From Odobenus rosmarus divergens (Eukaryota; Chordata; Mammalia; Carnivora; Odobenidae): 64,000 nt of DNA. The notes under the pieces are model-generated. The model was not told where the DNA came from, did no database searches, and was given only the letters and a program-made list of their open reading frames with translations. This document shows positions 34,791 through 46,924 of the stretch, one piece after another. A program made the position numbers and the translations under genes. The stretch lies in assembly GCF_000321225.1 (NCBI RefSeq), contig NW_004451008.1:1848040-1912039 (forward strand), read 5' to 3'. Each line of letters begins with the position of its first letter. The first letter of the stretch is position 1.

Positions 34791-36210
34791 ACGGAGATGT
34801 AACACTGCTGAGACTCTTCCCAGAGGAGAAAATTCGAGCCAGTGCTGACCGCTTCCGAGCACAGGGCACCGTGGGACCGCACAGTTTGCACGAAGCCAGT
34901 CTTGCCAACAGAGATCCTGCGGGTCTCATAGTTTCTTTCTTGAGGGGAGTGTGAACATAAGTGGGGACAATTAGTGGTGCAGAGACAGAGTCTCTCAGAG
35001 ACCCAGAAGTGAGCTGAAGCCAGCAGACAAGAGGAGCCGTGGGACAGGAGAAAAGTAGAGCAGGGAGATCATCGGGCACTGCAAGAGGAAGTCCCGGCTA
35101 CAAGGACAAGCTGAGGCAGGCAATGCCCATGACAAGAGGAGCAGCGATGGACCTCCATGGACAGGGGGATGGCCAGATGTCATGGCAGCTGCTTCCAGAA
35201 TGGCCGCCAACATTTTCTCATAGTCTGAGTCCCAGCCTCAGAGCCACCAAGAGGCCTTACTCTTTATTTCTCCATTATATTCAAGTCCCATAACCTGAGG
35301 TAAACAGCATTTCTCTGACTCTTGCAAACTGGACAGAATGAATCCAAATATATAAAAGTGTTTTACATACTTATAAAACACCATGCTTTATGCAAGCGAG
35401 ACTTGCAGCTGAAAGACTCCACTAGCAGCCAAAACAAAGACAAAATTAGTCTTGCAGGTGGGTGAGGATGTAGGCATGGGCTACTCTTGACTGTGCTGCC
35501 TGCACCTTTCAGAGTCTCCTCCAAAAGTACAATCATTGCACCCTCAAGCCCATGCCTACTCTTCAGACACTGCCTCTGTTAAAACAGGAGGCACTGACGA
35601 CTTGGTAACTGCGTGGTGATAACCCAAGGGTGGGCCAACCCACTCCGTGTTATTCCACAATAAGCTTTCCATCCTAAGCCTTTGGGCCAATCTGCTTTAT
35701 TTTTCTCAACTCATTAGCATGCCATCAGTAATTACAGATTAAACATCAGCAGTTTTTCGCCCTCTAATAACCCTAATATTCTAGCTATCTACGAAGATAA
35801 TTAACCTTCATAAAGGAAAGTGCCCCAGGAAGTTTTCCTCGACACAATAGACAATTACCTTTGTTAATCACCTTTTTCTTTTATTCTAGTATTAGCGTTC
35901 AGGTTAGTCCTCCTGTACAGGACAGTGATGGCCGCTCCCTGTGACGCTCTCATCATCCTAAATCTCATATAATAGTCATTATTGTCCCCAGCATGCCTCC
36001 AAGAAGTTGCTTTATTCTCGATACGTGGCAATCAATTCCAGAGACCTCTCAGGCAGCAAACTGCTCACAAGCCTGTCAGGCAGATCAGATGTGCCTCTCC
36101 CCTGTCCCGTGGAGAAAAGAAGGAAAGTGACCTGGCCAAGGTTTGGACCAAGGTGAACTCCCTCTCTTCAGTATCAGACCCACCCAACTAGACTCCAGAC
36201 ACGTATGACT
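34791..36210. other. Unassigned non-coding sequence
   Basis: 34.8-35.2 kb is a little CpG-richer than its surroundings. 35.3-35.9 kb is AT-rich. No gene or repeat recognised. Confidence 0.4.
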
Positions 36211-36214
36211 TTAA

Positions 36215-36450
36215 TTTTCTCCGTGATGTTCGCGGAGTGCCCACCATGTGCTGGTCCTCTGTTAAACCCCGGACATTCAGACATGAAGAAGAGGAAAAAA
36301 GACCACACCAAGTTCCCAGCCAGGGCCTGATTCAGCTACCCATGCTGCTAAAAGTGATTCTTTGGTCCACTCATCCAGGAAGTATCTAGTAGACACCTGT
36401 GTTGGGCCCTTTTAAGGACCTCCTATGTAAATATCATCTTCTCTATGAGC
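36215..36450 (-). mobile_element. LINE L2-like fragments
   Basis: Two short reversed L2 tails: 'gagtgcccaccatgtgctgg' (near 36235) and 'gaagtatctagtagacacct' (near 36380). Confidence 0.5.
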
Positions 36451-36895
36451 ACTTCTTCAACTGCCCCCCCCCGCCAGGGGAATTAAACTCTTCTTCAACA
36501 AACAGTCCTATGCCCTGCAAGAGTCTGTTCGCACTTCTGCCCTTCATTAGACTCCCTCGTGTGCTGTAAGAACATTTCTGACCCAGCTCTGTATGCCCAG
36601 CAACAGGAGGGACACAGGAGGCAGGCAGTGCTTGTCGAATTAAATACTTGCAAGATGTATGAGGCACCTGATAGGGAGACGTGGGAATCCTATTGCCTAT
36701 GGCCCTGGCTGTTCAATAATGAAAATGACTGAAACCAACAACAGCAAAGTAATTGTTCCTAGGATCTTTTCGTGTCTGTGCATCTCCTGAGATCCAGGCT
36801 GATGTACCCCTTGTTTTCCCATGCTCTCCTAAGCAGGGTCATGTTAATCCTTTCCTGTTTGGATAACCTCACCATGAGCTATAACATCTATTCTG
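36451..36895. other. Unassigned non-coding sequence
   Basis: Short C-run at 36464-36471. Nothing else recognised. Confidence 0.4.
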
Positions 36896-36899
36896 TTAT

Positions 36900-37045
36900 C
36901 TCAGGCCCTCAGAAAGCCTGTGAGATAGGCCCAGAAGGGAAGTTTATCCCAATTGTCCCCAGATGAGACAGGGAAGTGACTGCTCCAGATCCGAGAGTTC
37001 AAACGTGGTCGAAAGCCTGGGCTCAAACTCTCCATTCTTCTTTTG
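36900..37045 (-). mobile_element. MIR SINE, diverged
   Basis: 'cccagatgagacagggaagt' and 'gactgctccagatccgagag' with 'agcctgggctcaaactctcc' follow the reversed MIR core. Confidence 0.6.
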
Positions 37046-40000
37046 GAGTTCTTGGCATCAATCATACCTACACACTTACAAATCATAATAATTATAGAAA
37101 GCCAAAAATCAACAGAGCTGCAAGTAAGAATAGGCTTGTTTTTACCTTCAGATATTTTTTGGTAACTCCCCAATTGTAGTTGATTTGTATAAATCTAAAC
37201 TGGGCTGTGTATTTGTTAATAGTCTGTAATGAACAGATGCAGTTGCACCATCATGCAAAGAACACAGGTGAGGAAGAGTTTACTGGGGCTTATTTGCATT
37301 CCGTTATCAAAATAAGATATGAAAAGTACCTCACGGGAGAAATCAGAACTTTTGAACACTGATATTTCACAGGTCAGTGAGTCTTAATAATTCTAGAGAC
37401 ATCGATGCCTGTCTATATCTGCAACTGCTCTTCACACACACTTATATTTAGTTGGAGAGCATGCTGATGGATAAATAAAAGCAAATTGCAACTGACACAC
37501 AATATCAGTTCAGGTTTATGCTCCAACAGCTTGAGGACACTTTGTAGCCAAGTTTCTTTTATTGATCATGTCAAGTCTCCAATCTATTTCAGTTTAGAGG
37601 AACTTTGTTGCTCAATTCTATAGTATGCAAAAAAAAAATAGAACTGGACATGCAAACAGGTAAGCTATTGCATTTCAAATGAAATTAGTGAGTATCATTT
37701 ATATTTTTTTATAATAATCTGAGACCATGTAGATACTAGAGCAATCTTTTGATCAGCATTAAATTCTTTCTTTCCCACTAGAATGTGCTGAGATTGATAT
37801 GTGTTTTGGTCTCATTTCCCTCTCATTTCCTATCAAGTTTAGAGGACTGTTATTCCAGTGTGAACTGCTAAGACAGTTGTGGGCTAGAATAAATTTCCCT
37901 ACCATATGTCTCTTGTTGGGGGGGAAGACCTTTTCCCTACTCTCTATTCTAATGGTTCCTTCACTGTAGGGAGCTACAAAAGTGGGATACACCCTGCCTT
38001 TCCGCACCCTTACCTGGTAGAGAGAACCAGAGTATTCTGTGCTGGGCCATTTGGAAGTAGGGCCATGGCCTATGCACCTTCCCATGTTGCTCTCCTTTAC
38101 CTACCCTCGGAGAACACATGTTCTTGATGGCTCTTGTCCTGATGTACGTGCAGCAATCAAGGCCTTGGACACATGGGAGGTCTCTGCTGGTCCAGCACCG
38201 CTGGGGGAAGGACAGGTAAGTCAATATAACCCTGGGTTCGGTATTAGCAAGTCCACTTGCCCATGGACATAAACCATACTCTCCAAGGAGGGGAAATGAC
38301 ACAACCATAGAACCCAGCAGGCGGGAGCAGCCGTCTCATCAGACCCAAGCTCCAGCTCCGTAAGATGTGGACATCACTCCTGATCCTCCAGCACCTGCTG
38401 CCAGGCGTGGCATGCAAAGCGGGCTCTCATTATACAGTTAGTGACCGAAAGTACAAGTCAGGGCAAGAACTGAAATGTTTTGATTTTTGGCCTCTTACCC
38501 CCCACTCGCTGCTGTGATCAGCAGGAAACACACTCCAATCTGTCAAATACCACAAGCATGCCACCTGTGGCCCATTCCCACCCATGTGAGTCTCCTGGTT
38601 CATCCCACTCTCTTGTAGAAACCAAAATGGCTGGACTGGCAGGGGCTGTCTTCCCCACAAGGTTTCTACCACCCCCCCTTAGGGGAATCTTATATTTACC
38701 ATAACTTTCCCCTCTTCTCTTTCCCTACTTCCTACTGAGATGGTGCCCCTCATGCCAAGCTCTTCTGCATGTGCAAACACAGCCTACCTGACCATCTCCT
38801 GCCTCTTGTTCAGCTCCCTCCCATTTGCCACAGGAAAATCTCTTTTTCCTTCTTCCTCCTTCATCCACTCTGGCATGAGTCCTAAACCACTCTCAGACTG
38901 ATGATCCTACCTGTAGGGCTAATGATACCCCCAGTTAAGGGCAAGGGAAGACTTCCATTTCGCAGTGAAATTCGCATTACAAAGAACCTGTTTCATCAGC
39001 CCCTCAAAGTCCTTGAAAATGTCGAGAAGTTACTTTGAGAAATTCTGCCAAAATCTCTATCAATACCCTCTTCTTCTGTTTTCCTCAGGTACCAACGTGC
39101 CACCTAAAAAGTCAAACAAAACTCCCACCTTGTATTTTAAATTACTAAAATACGTTTTACTATTTTTACCATGAATGTACTATGCTTCAATTCTATTTTG
39201 GGGCCCGGAGACTTTAGAGAGATGGGCTGGGGCTCTGTTTACCATTTAAAGCACTATCCAACAAGCATGCCCTGAGCCCCAAAGAACCATGTCACAGGTA
39301 AGCTGCTCATGCTTTGTGACCCTCAGAGAATTCCTCAAGGAGTTCTGTGATGGAGACCCAAAATGAAAATGTGCAGGCTAATCATCCCGAACAATTTTGA
39401 CCCTTTTTCTAAAAACAGTGAATTGTTGAATTCAAACAATTTTTACCAGGGTAGAGTAGAACATACGTCTTAGAGGACCATTATATTGTCATGCCAGCCA
39501 CTGTCTTCCACTCTGATCTGGGATGTTCTTTTTGACTCAGGGGCGAAGGTACATCTGTCAGGCCCTCTGCATGCCTGTCTTCCCACCTCCCTAGTCTGAG
39601 TGGTGAACAGGAAATCCGTGTCTGTGCTGGTTGTGCACCAGGGGTCCCTTGGGCATCATATCTGTCATAAAACAGGGCTCAGGACATAGTATGGGTTACA
39701 GAACAGAGTTTACCTGGAAAACTTACAAAGTGAAGTTCAGCAGTGTGAAGCACGTGAACCAATCTCTTATTTTTCCATGGAGAGGCATCCTGGGGCCAGG
39801 ATACGCTGCTGGATCTGCCAATAGCTGCATGTTCCCTTTGAAAAGTCATGCTTGAGAGCATACTTAAGCAGATGGGGAACTGGAATTGCATGGGTGCCAG
39901 GCTGTCTGGCTTTTATATTCCAGTGAGTTTCGATGTTTACAGGAATTACCTATGAAAGCTAACTATCTAGCACCTGCAAGCCCTGGGGATCATAGGAACT

Positions 40001-40455
40001 TGGGTTCAGAAACAGACCCTCCTACCCAGGAGAAGAAACCTCTTGCCAGGTCCCACTGGAAGGTGAATTTGGGTGCAGCTCCTCCTGCTGGGAGAAAGGG
40101 AAGCCTCTGGTCCCAAAGAATTAATTGTCCAGATAATCCAGAATGTGTTCCCAGGGACACATTTAGGGAATCCTGCTTGTAACACCAGAGTGGGACACAG
40201 AGTGGGATTAGTAGAAAATCTAATCATTTGCCAGGCCTATGACTCTTTCGTTTTCAAAGTTGCCTTTGAAAGTCATGGCATCTCTCTTATACTATACCAC
40301 CCCGTCTTCCGGGCCACTCCCTCCCTCGTGCTTGTTCTCTCTTGTTTGGCCTATTGCACTCTCTTCCTGCCTCCAGTCTCTCCAAAAAAAACATCTATCT
40401 TGCACATCACACCAAGCTGAATACTCCTGAAGTACAACCCTGACCTTGTTACTTG
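37046..40455. other. Long unassigned stretch
   Basis: More than 3 kb in which I cannot name an element. A consensus splice donor (cag|gtaagt, gt at 38216) follows a fair acceptor near 37970, but the roughly 245-nt interval between them is closed by stops and resembles no protein. Open frames of 60-115 codons occur on both strands without recognisable content. Confidence 0.35.
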
Positions 40456-40457
40456 CA

Positions 40458-40855
40458 TCAGTCGGGATAGGTTAAGCTGTGCCGCAGTAACACACAAACC
40501 CAATGGTACAGTGGCTTCAGACAGTAAAGGCTTATTTCTCACTCTCTCTTCATGTCCATCACTTGGCAGCTGGGCATTCGGTTCCCTGTCATTATTGTCC
40601 ATCCTCTGAGACCAAGGCTGGGGGACCAGCTACTCTCTGATGCATTACTGAGGCCGTAGAATAGAGAAGAGAGAGTTCTAGAGGGTCTCCCATCGATAGT
40701 TACACGTTTGCCTGGGGGTGACGAAAGCCACTTCTGCTCACAACTCATTGAGCAGAACTGGTCTCATGGCCCCATCCACAGGTGGCTAGGAAGTACAATC
40801 CTATCATGTGTTCAGAAGATGTGGATGGAGAACCATTTAATGAGCAGCACTAATG
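40458..40855 (+). mobile_element. Ancient interspersed repeat, LTR-like, family unresolved
   Basis: 'gggataggttaagctgtgcc gcagtaac'-type opening, then 'ggcttatttctcactctctc', 'gtggctaggaagtacaatcc tatcatgtg' and an end near 'gagcagcactaatg'. I recognise this order from a common old mammalian repeat, probably of LTR class, but cannot name it with certainty. Confidence 0.45.
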
Positions 40856-40879
40856 TGTTACTCTTTTGCTTCAAAACCA

Positions 40880-41270
40880 AGCAAGCACGCTGATAACTTC
40901 CCAAGTTTTTCAGGACAGAGTCAAAATGCCTTAGGCGTTAAGATCTTCCACCCTCTCATCTAACCTCAGGTTACTAAACCCGCAGCATCTCCCACTTCCT
41001 ACGCATTTCACAAGGAAGCAACTGCTCACATTTCACTGCACAGATGGTCCTCGCACTTCACAGCCCAGCACTCCACACCTTTGCTCCTGCTGTTCCTCCC
41101 ATCAAGTTCTAGCCATTTCTCCAGGCCAAAGTCAAAAGACATTCTTTCTAGGAAGCCTCCTACAATCCTCCCAACCAGAAGCACCCCCTTCTCTGTGCTA
41201 TATCTTTAACAGGCAGGGCCCAATCTGTGCCTCTTTATGGTACTTAACACAATTTCTTTTCTTTTATAAT
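40880..41270 (+). mobile_element. LINE L2-like fragment
   Basis: 'caggacagagtcaaaatgcc', 'acctttgctcctgctgttcc' and 'ggcctcctacaatcctccca'-like text follow the L2 3' UTR order. Confidence 0.6.
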
Positions 41271-41279
41271 GAAGAATAT

Positions 41280-41585
41280 TTATAATTTAGTCATGAGGCT
41301 AAAAGGGACTTAAGAGACTGTCTAGTTCTTAAACCTTCCACACACCACAGCCAAGTCTTCCATCATCTGTTTAAAACTCCACAGTTTGGGAGAACCCACT
41401 GCCTCCCACGCAGCCCATTCTACATTTCTAAACTTGAACAGCTCGGATTATCTAAAAAGCAACAATAAGAGCACGCTTAAAAGCCCTTCGTCATATGAAG
41501 CTAGTACCTACATGTCTCCTTTCCAAACAAGGAAACGAAGGCACCCTAAGAGAATAAAGAACCTTTCTCTTAAGTAGCAAAGGAA
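41280..41585 (+). mobile_element. Very old repeat remnant (CR1/L3-like or MamSINE-like)
   Basis: 'ctcccacgcagcccattcta' and 'aacttgaacagctcggatta' recall a very ancient mammalian repeat in which this pair of phrases recurs. Family uncertain. Confidence 0.3.
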
Positions 41586-42045
41586 AGTTCTGGTTTAATT
41601 TATCTCACTGTGCTGCTCAGAGGCTTCTCAGCTTCTGAACTATGATGTGGATAATCTCCTAAGAGACAGAGAGGGATGGAAAGACACCAAGGCAACCACC
41701 CTGCCTTGTTTACCAGAGAACTCAAGGGTGCCTTTCGCACAGCTGTGCTGAGTGGAAGTGTTTAGATAGAAGACTGTGTGGTCCTGGACAGATGTGGCTG
41801 CGCCACAGCTCACTGTCAGACTCTCAACCTGAACCGCTGGGAACACCATGCAACATGCACTGGGCAGCCCCGAGCAGAGCAGCGGAGGAAGCCTGCAAAA
41901 GACACTCCCTCCTTAGCAAGCAAACATGAGGACAAAAGCCAACCTAGCCTGCTGCGCAGGCTGACTGGCTTCTGGTGGCGAAAAACTCCACCTGTCTCGA
42001 AAGCATCCTTAGAACATTCTGGTGCCTTCTCCAGTTGTACCACAG
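41586..42045. other. Unassigned non-coding sequence
   Basis: Overlapping 104- and 89-codon frames on opposite strands (41778-42092 plus, 41816-42085 minus) resemble nothing known. Confidence 0.4.
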
Positions 42046-42049
42046 CTCT

Positions 42050-42180
42050 TGAAAAGAACATAGACTTTAGAATCACTGTCACCACTGTGTAGCCCTAGAC
42101 AAGTCACTTCACTTTCATGAGTGTCTCCTGTAAAATGGGGCAAATAATGCTTTCTCAGATTGTGATAAGGATCAAATGAC
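42050..42180 (+). mobile_element. MIR SINE
   Basis: 'gccctagacaagtcacttca', 'gtctcctgtaaaatggggca' and 'gattgtgataaggatcaaat' follow MIR order. Confidence 0.75.
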
Positions 42181-42780
42181 CAGGAAAAAAAAAATGCCTT
42201 GCTATGGTTTGGCTCAATAAATCCAAGTTCCTTCTAGACTTGCTTAGATGAGAGCAAGCCCCTGACCTGGTTGGTACAGCAGGATTCGGCATTTTCAAAA
42301 CCCTAGGCTGGTTCGTCTCCAGATCTTCTCTCCCCTGGTTGAGGAGTCCACAGGGCCTAGGGGATACACCCACCCAGAGTCATGTTCAGCTTCAAGGACT
42401 CCAGAATTCCTTGCCCATGTGGCTCTGACCCCACACCAAGGATCTTGCTTCCCCAGGACTGAACTGTGGAGGACAAAACCCGATGCTAGTATATGTATCT
42501 CTAGGCCAAGAGACAGCTGTGTGCAGCGTGTAGTGATGGGTTGGGGTGGGGATGGGGTTATGGATGGATCTTTGTCATGAGGCTAGAGCCCATATGCATG
42601 AGTGTCAGACACTGACAATGCATTGGCAAATGGGGGTAGGAAAAGAAGGCAAGCTATAAGCCAGGGACCTCATTTTGTACACTTGCCTTGGACTTCACAA
42701 ACATTAGGGACAGACCTTATTCCCTTTCTCTTCTGCATTTCTAATGCCTATCTACCATAATCCAAAGCACATTCTGAAGC
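42181..42780. other. Unassigned non-coding sequence
   Basis: Nothing recognised. Confidence 0.4.
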
Positions 42781-42784
42781 CTCA

Positions 42785-43300
42785 GCACTTCTTTCCTTTT
42801 TATGGCTGCATAATATTCCATTGTAGGTATACGCCACAGTTTGTTTATCCACTCATCCACTGATGGATATTTGGTTGTTTCCACCTTTTAAATATTGTGA
42901 ATAATGTGTTTCCACCTTTTAACTATTGTGAATAATGTGGCTATGTTCATTAGTGTACAAGTATCTGCTTGAGTCCCTACTTTCAAATTTGGGGGGTATT
43001 ACCTAAGGGTGAAATTCTTGGATCGTAAGGTACTTCTTTGTTTCACCTTTTGAGTGCTTGCCAAACTGTTTGGCAAACAAGTGGCTGCACCATATTACAT
43101 TCCCACCAGCAATAGACAAGGGCTCCATTTCTCTATATCCTTGCCAACACTTGTTATTTTCCTTTTATAAAAATATTAGCCATTCAAGTGGGTGGGAGGT
43201 GGTATTACATTGTGGTTTTGATTTGTATTTCCCTAGTGACTCTGATTGAGCATCTTCTCAAGTGCTTATTGGCTATATCGTCTTTGGAGCAATATCAGGG
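42785..43300 (-). mobile_element. L1 ORF2 3' fragment with internal 31-bp duplication
   Basis: Antisense L1: 'ggctgcataatattccattg', 'cactgatggatatttggttg', 'cacaacattcccaccagc'-type text and 'tggttttgatttgtatttcc'. It corresponds to the ORF2 C-terminal coding region. A 31-bp segment is tandemly doubled (42878-42908 and 42909-42939, one mismatch). 5'-truncated, with no obvious poly(A) at its left edge. Confidence 0.9.
42878..42939. repeat. 31-bp tandem duplication inside L1
   Basis: The unit beginning tttccaccttttaaatattg occurs twice head to tail, differing at one base (aaa/aac). Normal L1s have one copy, so this is a local slippage or repair event in this copy. Confidence 0.93.
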
Positions 43301-44110
43301 ATAACTTAATGAGGTAACTAACATTCTCAGGATAAGGGGAGGGAAGAAAGCTAAGACTAGGTTAAACTACTACTAATGCCCAGATTACTTCTGGAGTATC
43401 TAACAGAGCCAGCCCCCCATCTTGTTTCTAGTCTGCCTCCTGAAGGCCAGGGTGACAAACTTCACACCAACAGAAGCAATCAGCTACCCCCATGCCTTGG
43501 AGTTTGGGTCCACTATACACTACTCACCATACACAACACACTGGACGCTCCCCCTACTCAACACACATAAAAACACCCCATTCTCGTGTTCAGCCCCAGG
43601 ATTACATAACAGCAGCTGGGAATTGGACTCCCTTTGTAGGACAGCCTCAACCCTCGGTATGTGGTCTGTTCCAAGACCCCTGAAAACTATTCCACAGGTT
43701 GCACACCACACACTCTGCAAAGGCTGGAATACCCGAGGTTAGGGAAGTGAGGGGCCTCCACCTCCCATCCAAATGGGCTGCCCCAGGCTCAGCCCTACTC
43801 CTTTGAATCTCTCCCCACAGAACTTCTGGTACAGAGAAACAAGCCACAGGGAAAAAAATGGCCAACACCCCTCCCCTATCCATCACCATGTGGGGACCCT
43901 GAAGCTCAGAGAGTGAAGCCCAGGGTTACAGTCTAACCCAAGTCTAGAGCTTGGGTCCCCAACTTCCCAGATTTTGCTCCTATTGCACACTATGATACAA
44001 CAAATGTATAGACCTTCTATGCCAACATCACCAATTCGGGTTATCATTTGAGCCAAGATCAGTTTCTTGTGTGTGTTGTTTTCCTCACTGCAAAAAGAGG
44101 CTGCCAGTAC
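43301..44110. other. Unassigned; faint MIR at about 43890-43960
   Basis: 'cctgaagctcagagagtgaa' followed by 'agggttacagtctaaccc' suggests a short reversed MIR. Nothing else recognised. Confidence 0.35.
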
Positions 44111-44124
44111 TGCTCTAACTAATA

Positions 44125-44172
44125 AAGTGTGTAAAGTGTGTGTGTGTGCATGCAGTGTGTGTGTGTGTGTAT
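44125..44172. repeat. Interrupted (TG)n microsatellite
   Basis: Two TG tracts separated by 'catgcag'. About 44136-44148 and 44156-44171. Confidence 0.95.
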
Positions 44173-44504
44173 GCTTTCAGCTCACTGGAAGGCAGGAACT
44201 ACATAAATACATGTGTATGTTTGTACTTACACTTTTTTTCTTCATGACCTAGTTGAGGTGGAAAAACATTTTGGGACCTAGGTGAGAATGGCACATACTA
44301 ATTCTACCTGTTTCTTCCTGCATGATCTGGCCTGGTGTTCCCAAGTAAAACGAGTCCCTTTACTCTAAAAAAGGAAGTTGATTTTGTGCTATCAGGTGCA
44401 CTCAAACCACCCTAGGTGGGAGCCCGCAGCTGCGGTCTGCATTTGTTGTTACTGGGGTTATGTCAGTGAAAGAGACAGCTGAGGGAAAATGACCTGGTGG
44501 CCTG

Positions 44505-44675
44505 CCAGGAGCCCCAGACTGGCGCCAGAGACCAAGGTTCAGGGATGAGTGGGCCACACAAGAGTTGGAGTGGAACCTTGAACAAGTTGCTCCCCTGCTC
44601 AGGGCCTCAGTGTTTCCATCAGCAAAATGAAGGTGTTAGACTGGATTAGCAGATATCAAGATTTTAACAGCAAAA
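44505..44675 (+). mobile_element. MIR SINE
   Basis: 'accttgaacaagttgctccc', 'cagggcctcagtgtttccat' and 'cagcaaaatgaaggtgttag' follow MIR order. The CAN-SINE follows immediately. Confidence 0.75.
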
Positions 44676-44696
44676 TCCTCTTTAAAGATAAAATGT

Positions 44697-44908
44697 GGGG
44701 GCATCTGGGTGGCTCGGTTGGTTAAGCGTCTGCCTTCAGCTCAGGTCATGATCCCAGGGTCCTGGGATCGAGTCCCACATCGAGTCTCACGTTGGGCTCC
44801 CCGCTCAGCAGGGAGACTGCTTCTCCCTCTGCCCCCTCTCCTCTCATGCGTGCTTTCTCTCTCCCTAATAAATAAATAAAATCTTTTAAAAAATAAAATT
44901 AAAAAAAC
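44697..44908 (+). mobile_element. CAN-SINE, full length
   Basis: The plus-strand carnivore SINE shows both pol III promoter parts: A-box tggctcggttgg (44710-44721) and B-box gatcgagtc (44766-44774, fitting GWTCRANNC). A CT-rich body, AATAAATAAATAAAATC and an A-rich tail follow. A short duplication, aaaatgt, flanks it (about 44690 and 44909), so the TSD is short or eroded. It contains a small internal repeat ('gagtcccacatcgagtctca'). Confidence 0.96.
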
Positions 44909-44915
44909 AAAATGT

Positions 44916-45880
44916 CATGCAGATCTCTCATGTATAAAAGCCGATAGAAATGGAACCCCTCTGACTGAAGGGACCCTTCCCCATCCCCAACCAGATCTAT
45001 TTGCTCAGCCTCCAGTTCACTGGAATCAAACTCTTCTAACTAAAATGCTGTATGGTTCTAGGTCATGAGAGGAACCAGTTAGATGCAGGAAAAAAAGAAG
45101 TAGTTGAAGTCGGGAAGTAGGTTGATAAGGACAGGGTCCGGGGCAGCGGGAGGGGTAGGCAGAGAGAGAGAGTGGGACGTGTTTGGGCACGATGGAGTTC
45201 TTGGAGTGCAGCCTGCTTTTTCACCTCAGGTTTCCACAGAGGAAACTGAGGCCAGACAGCTAAGATATAAACTTCGTAACTTTTTGACCCAGGAAGTGTT
45301 GAGAATCATAATAAGGAAATGATTATAGAGTGCTTTGAGCTCCTCAGAGACAAGCAGTATTTAAATACAAGGTATTATTACCTCCACAGAGCTCTCTTTT
45401 GATTACCACTGTGCTTGAAAATGTGGGCAGACCACTTTTATTTTTCAAAACTCAGGTGTTCAAAAAAAAATTCACATGTACAATACCTACCCTCTCCCCC
45501 TTATAAGCTAATTCTCAGCTTCCTTGTCACTAGATAATTTAAATGTTCAAAGAGATATTATTCTAGCTTTATCAGCTAAATTGGCAGTCCCCTGTTAGAG
45601 ATGTCTATCCCTTCCAGCTCACTCTCCTCCCATTATTCAAAGGACTGTTAAATTAACAGTGAAAATAATATTATATTTGGAATTTTAAATGTCAGTACCA
45701 AACATCATTTAACTGATGTACTAGGTAGGAATTTATCTACAAAAAACTGAATAAATCAGGTTAGCCCTGAGATATTTGGTTCCTTGATACGGGGCCTGCT
45801 GTTGAATCTCAGAACTCAACCTGATATTCAGAATGTTCTTTCAGAACTGAAGGGCTTGAGCACTCAGCTAGTCTTCGAAC
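44916..45880. other. Unassigned; weak MIR-like pieces near 45230-45380
   Basis: 'gaggaaactgaggccagaca' (near 45238) followed by 'gtatttaaatacaaggtatt' (near 45357) may be separate MIR parts. No gene seen. Confidence 0.35.
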
Positions 45881-45884
45881 AGCA

Positions 45885-46000
45885 CAGGACTCCAAGTCAG
45901 AAGGTACGTACGGTTCAAGTCCTCGTTTTACTGTGCATGGGCTGGTTGACCTTGGCAAATCATTTCACTTCTCTGGTCCTCAGTTTTCTCCCCCGAGGGC
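45885..46000 (+). mobile_element. MIR SINE fragment
   Basis: 'gttgaccttggcaaatcatt' and 'tctctggtcctcagttttct' are the MIR core. Confidence 0.7.
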
Positions 46001-46094
46001 TGGGGTCCTCTCCCTGTCCTGCCTACTGCGTCTGCAAGGCTGCCCAGAGAATCAACACGAAGTGATGTGCAAAACCCCACGTAACCAGCCTGAG

Positions 46095-46325
46095 TAGAAG
46101 GTTAGGAGCACAGACTCTCAGTGGAATCAGAGAGACCTTGATTCAAATCCTGGTCCTGCTACTTACTAGCTATATGACCTTCAGTAAGTTGCTTTTCTGC
46201 CCTGAACCCCAGGTTCCTCATCAGAGAAAGGAGACAATTTATAGTATTTTTCACATCGGGTTGTTTTTAAGAATGTAAAGCCCAAAGCCTGGCCCACAGT
46301 CAAGGCTCAGTCAGTGTTGGACTTC
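46095..46325 (+). mobile_element. MIR SINE, nearly complete
   Basis: The best-preserved MIR here: 'gaaggttaggagcacagact', 'gattcaaatcctggtcctgc', 'tacttactagctatatgacc', 'gttcctcatcagagaaagga' and a tail 'ctggcccacagtcaaggctc'. Confidence 0.88.
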
Positions 46326-46920
46326 TTACAAAGCTACAGGCCTCCACGTGCCCAAGGGGTTACTGTTGTTTCTCTTTAGTTCCGCTTTCAGTGACAACAG
46401 ACCTAGGGACAACCATGCATCTCTTTTCTCTGAACCGCCTGGGTGCTCCTACTCAAGCGAAAGAAAAAAGGAAATACACTGTGGCCCAGAACGGGGCTCC
46501 AGAGAAATCCAAGATGAGCTGTGGTCTAAAAGCGACTTCTCTCCAAGCCTATTTTTAACTGGCTGTGAACTTCTCTAATACGTAAAGGGTGATGCTGGGC
46601 TCCCTGAATAGCTAGCTGACGAGCTGCTGCCTGCTTCGGCTACTATGTGAATTTATGGAGTTCTGGTCTCACACTTCATTAAAGAAATATACGATGGTGC
46701 TGAGACAAGGGGCCAGACACCTATAACTCTTGTCCCACTCTCCCAGTTATAAATCTTAGTTCCTCACTCACCGAAGAAGAGCTACTGAAGAGATGTTATC
46801 ACCTGCTCCTTGGTGGGGGGGCTCTCTTTTTTCAGCTGTTTGCAACGGACAGCGGACAGCGTTATTAAGAGCTCACCAAACAAAAGGCCTGGCCCAAAGC
46901 ACCCTCCCAGCTTTGTTAAG
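46326..46920. other. Unassigned non-coding sequence
   Basis: Nothing recognised. Confidence 0.4.
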
Positions 46921-46924
46921 AATG

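Noticed and set aside
37971..38215. Possible internal exon between a fair acceptor and a cag|gtaagt donor
   Set aside because: No frame with recognisable content spans the interval, and no second exon candidate lies near it. Mentioned only in the description of the stretch.
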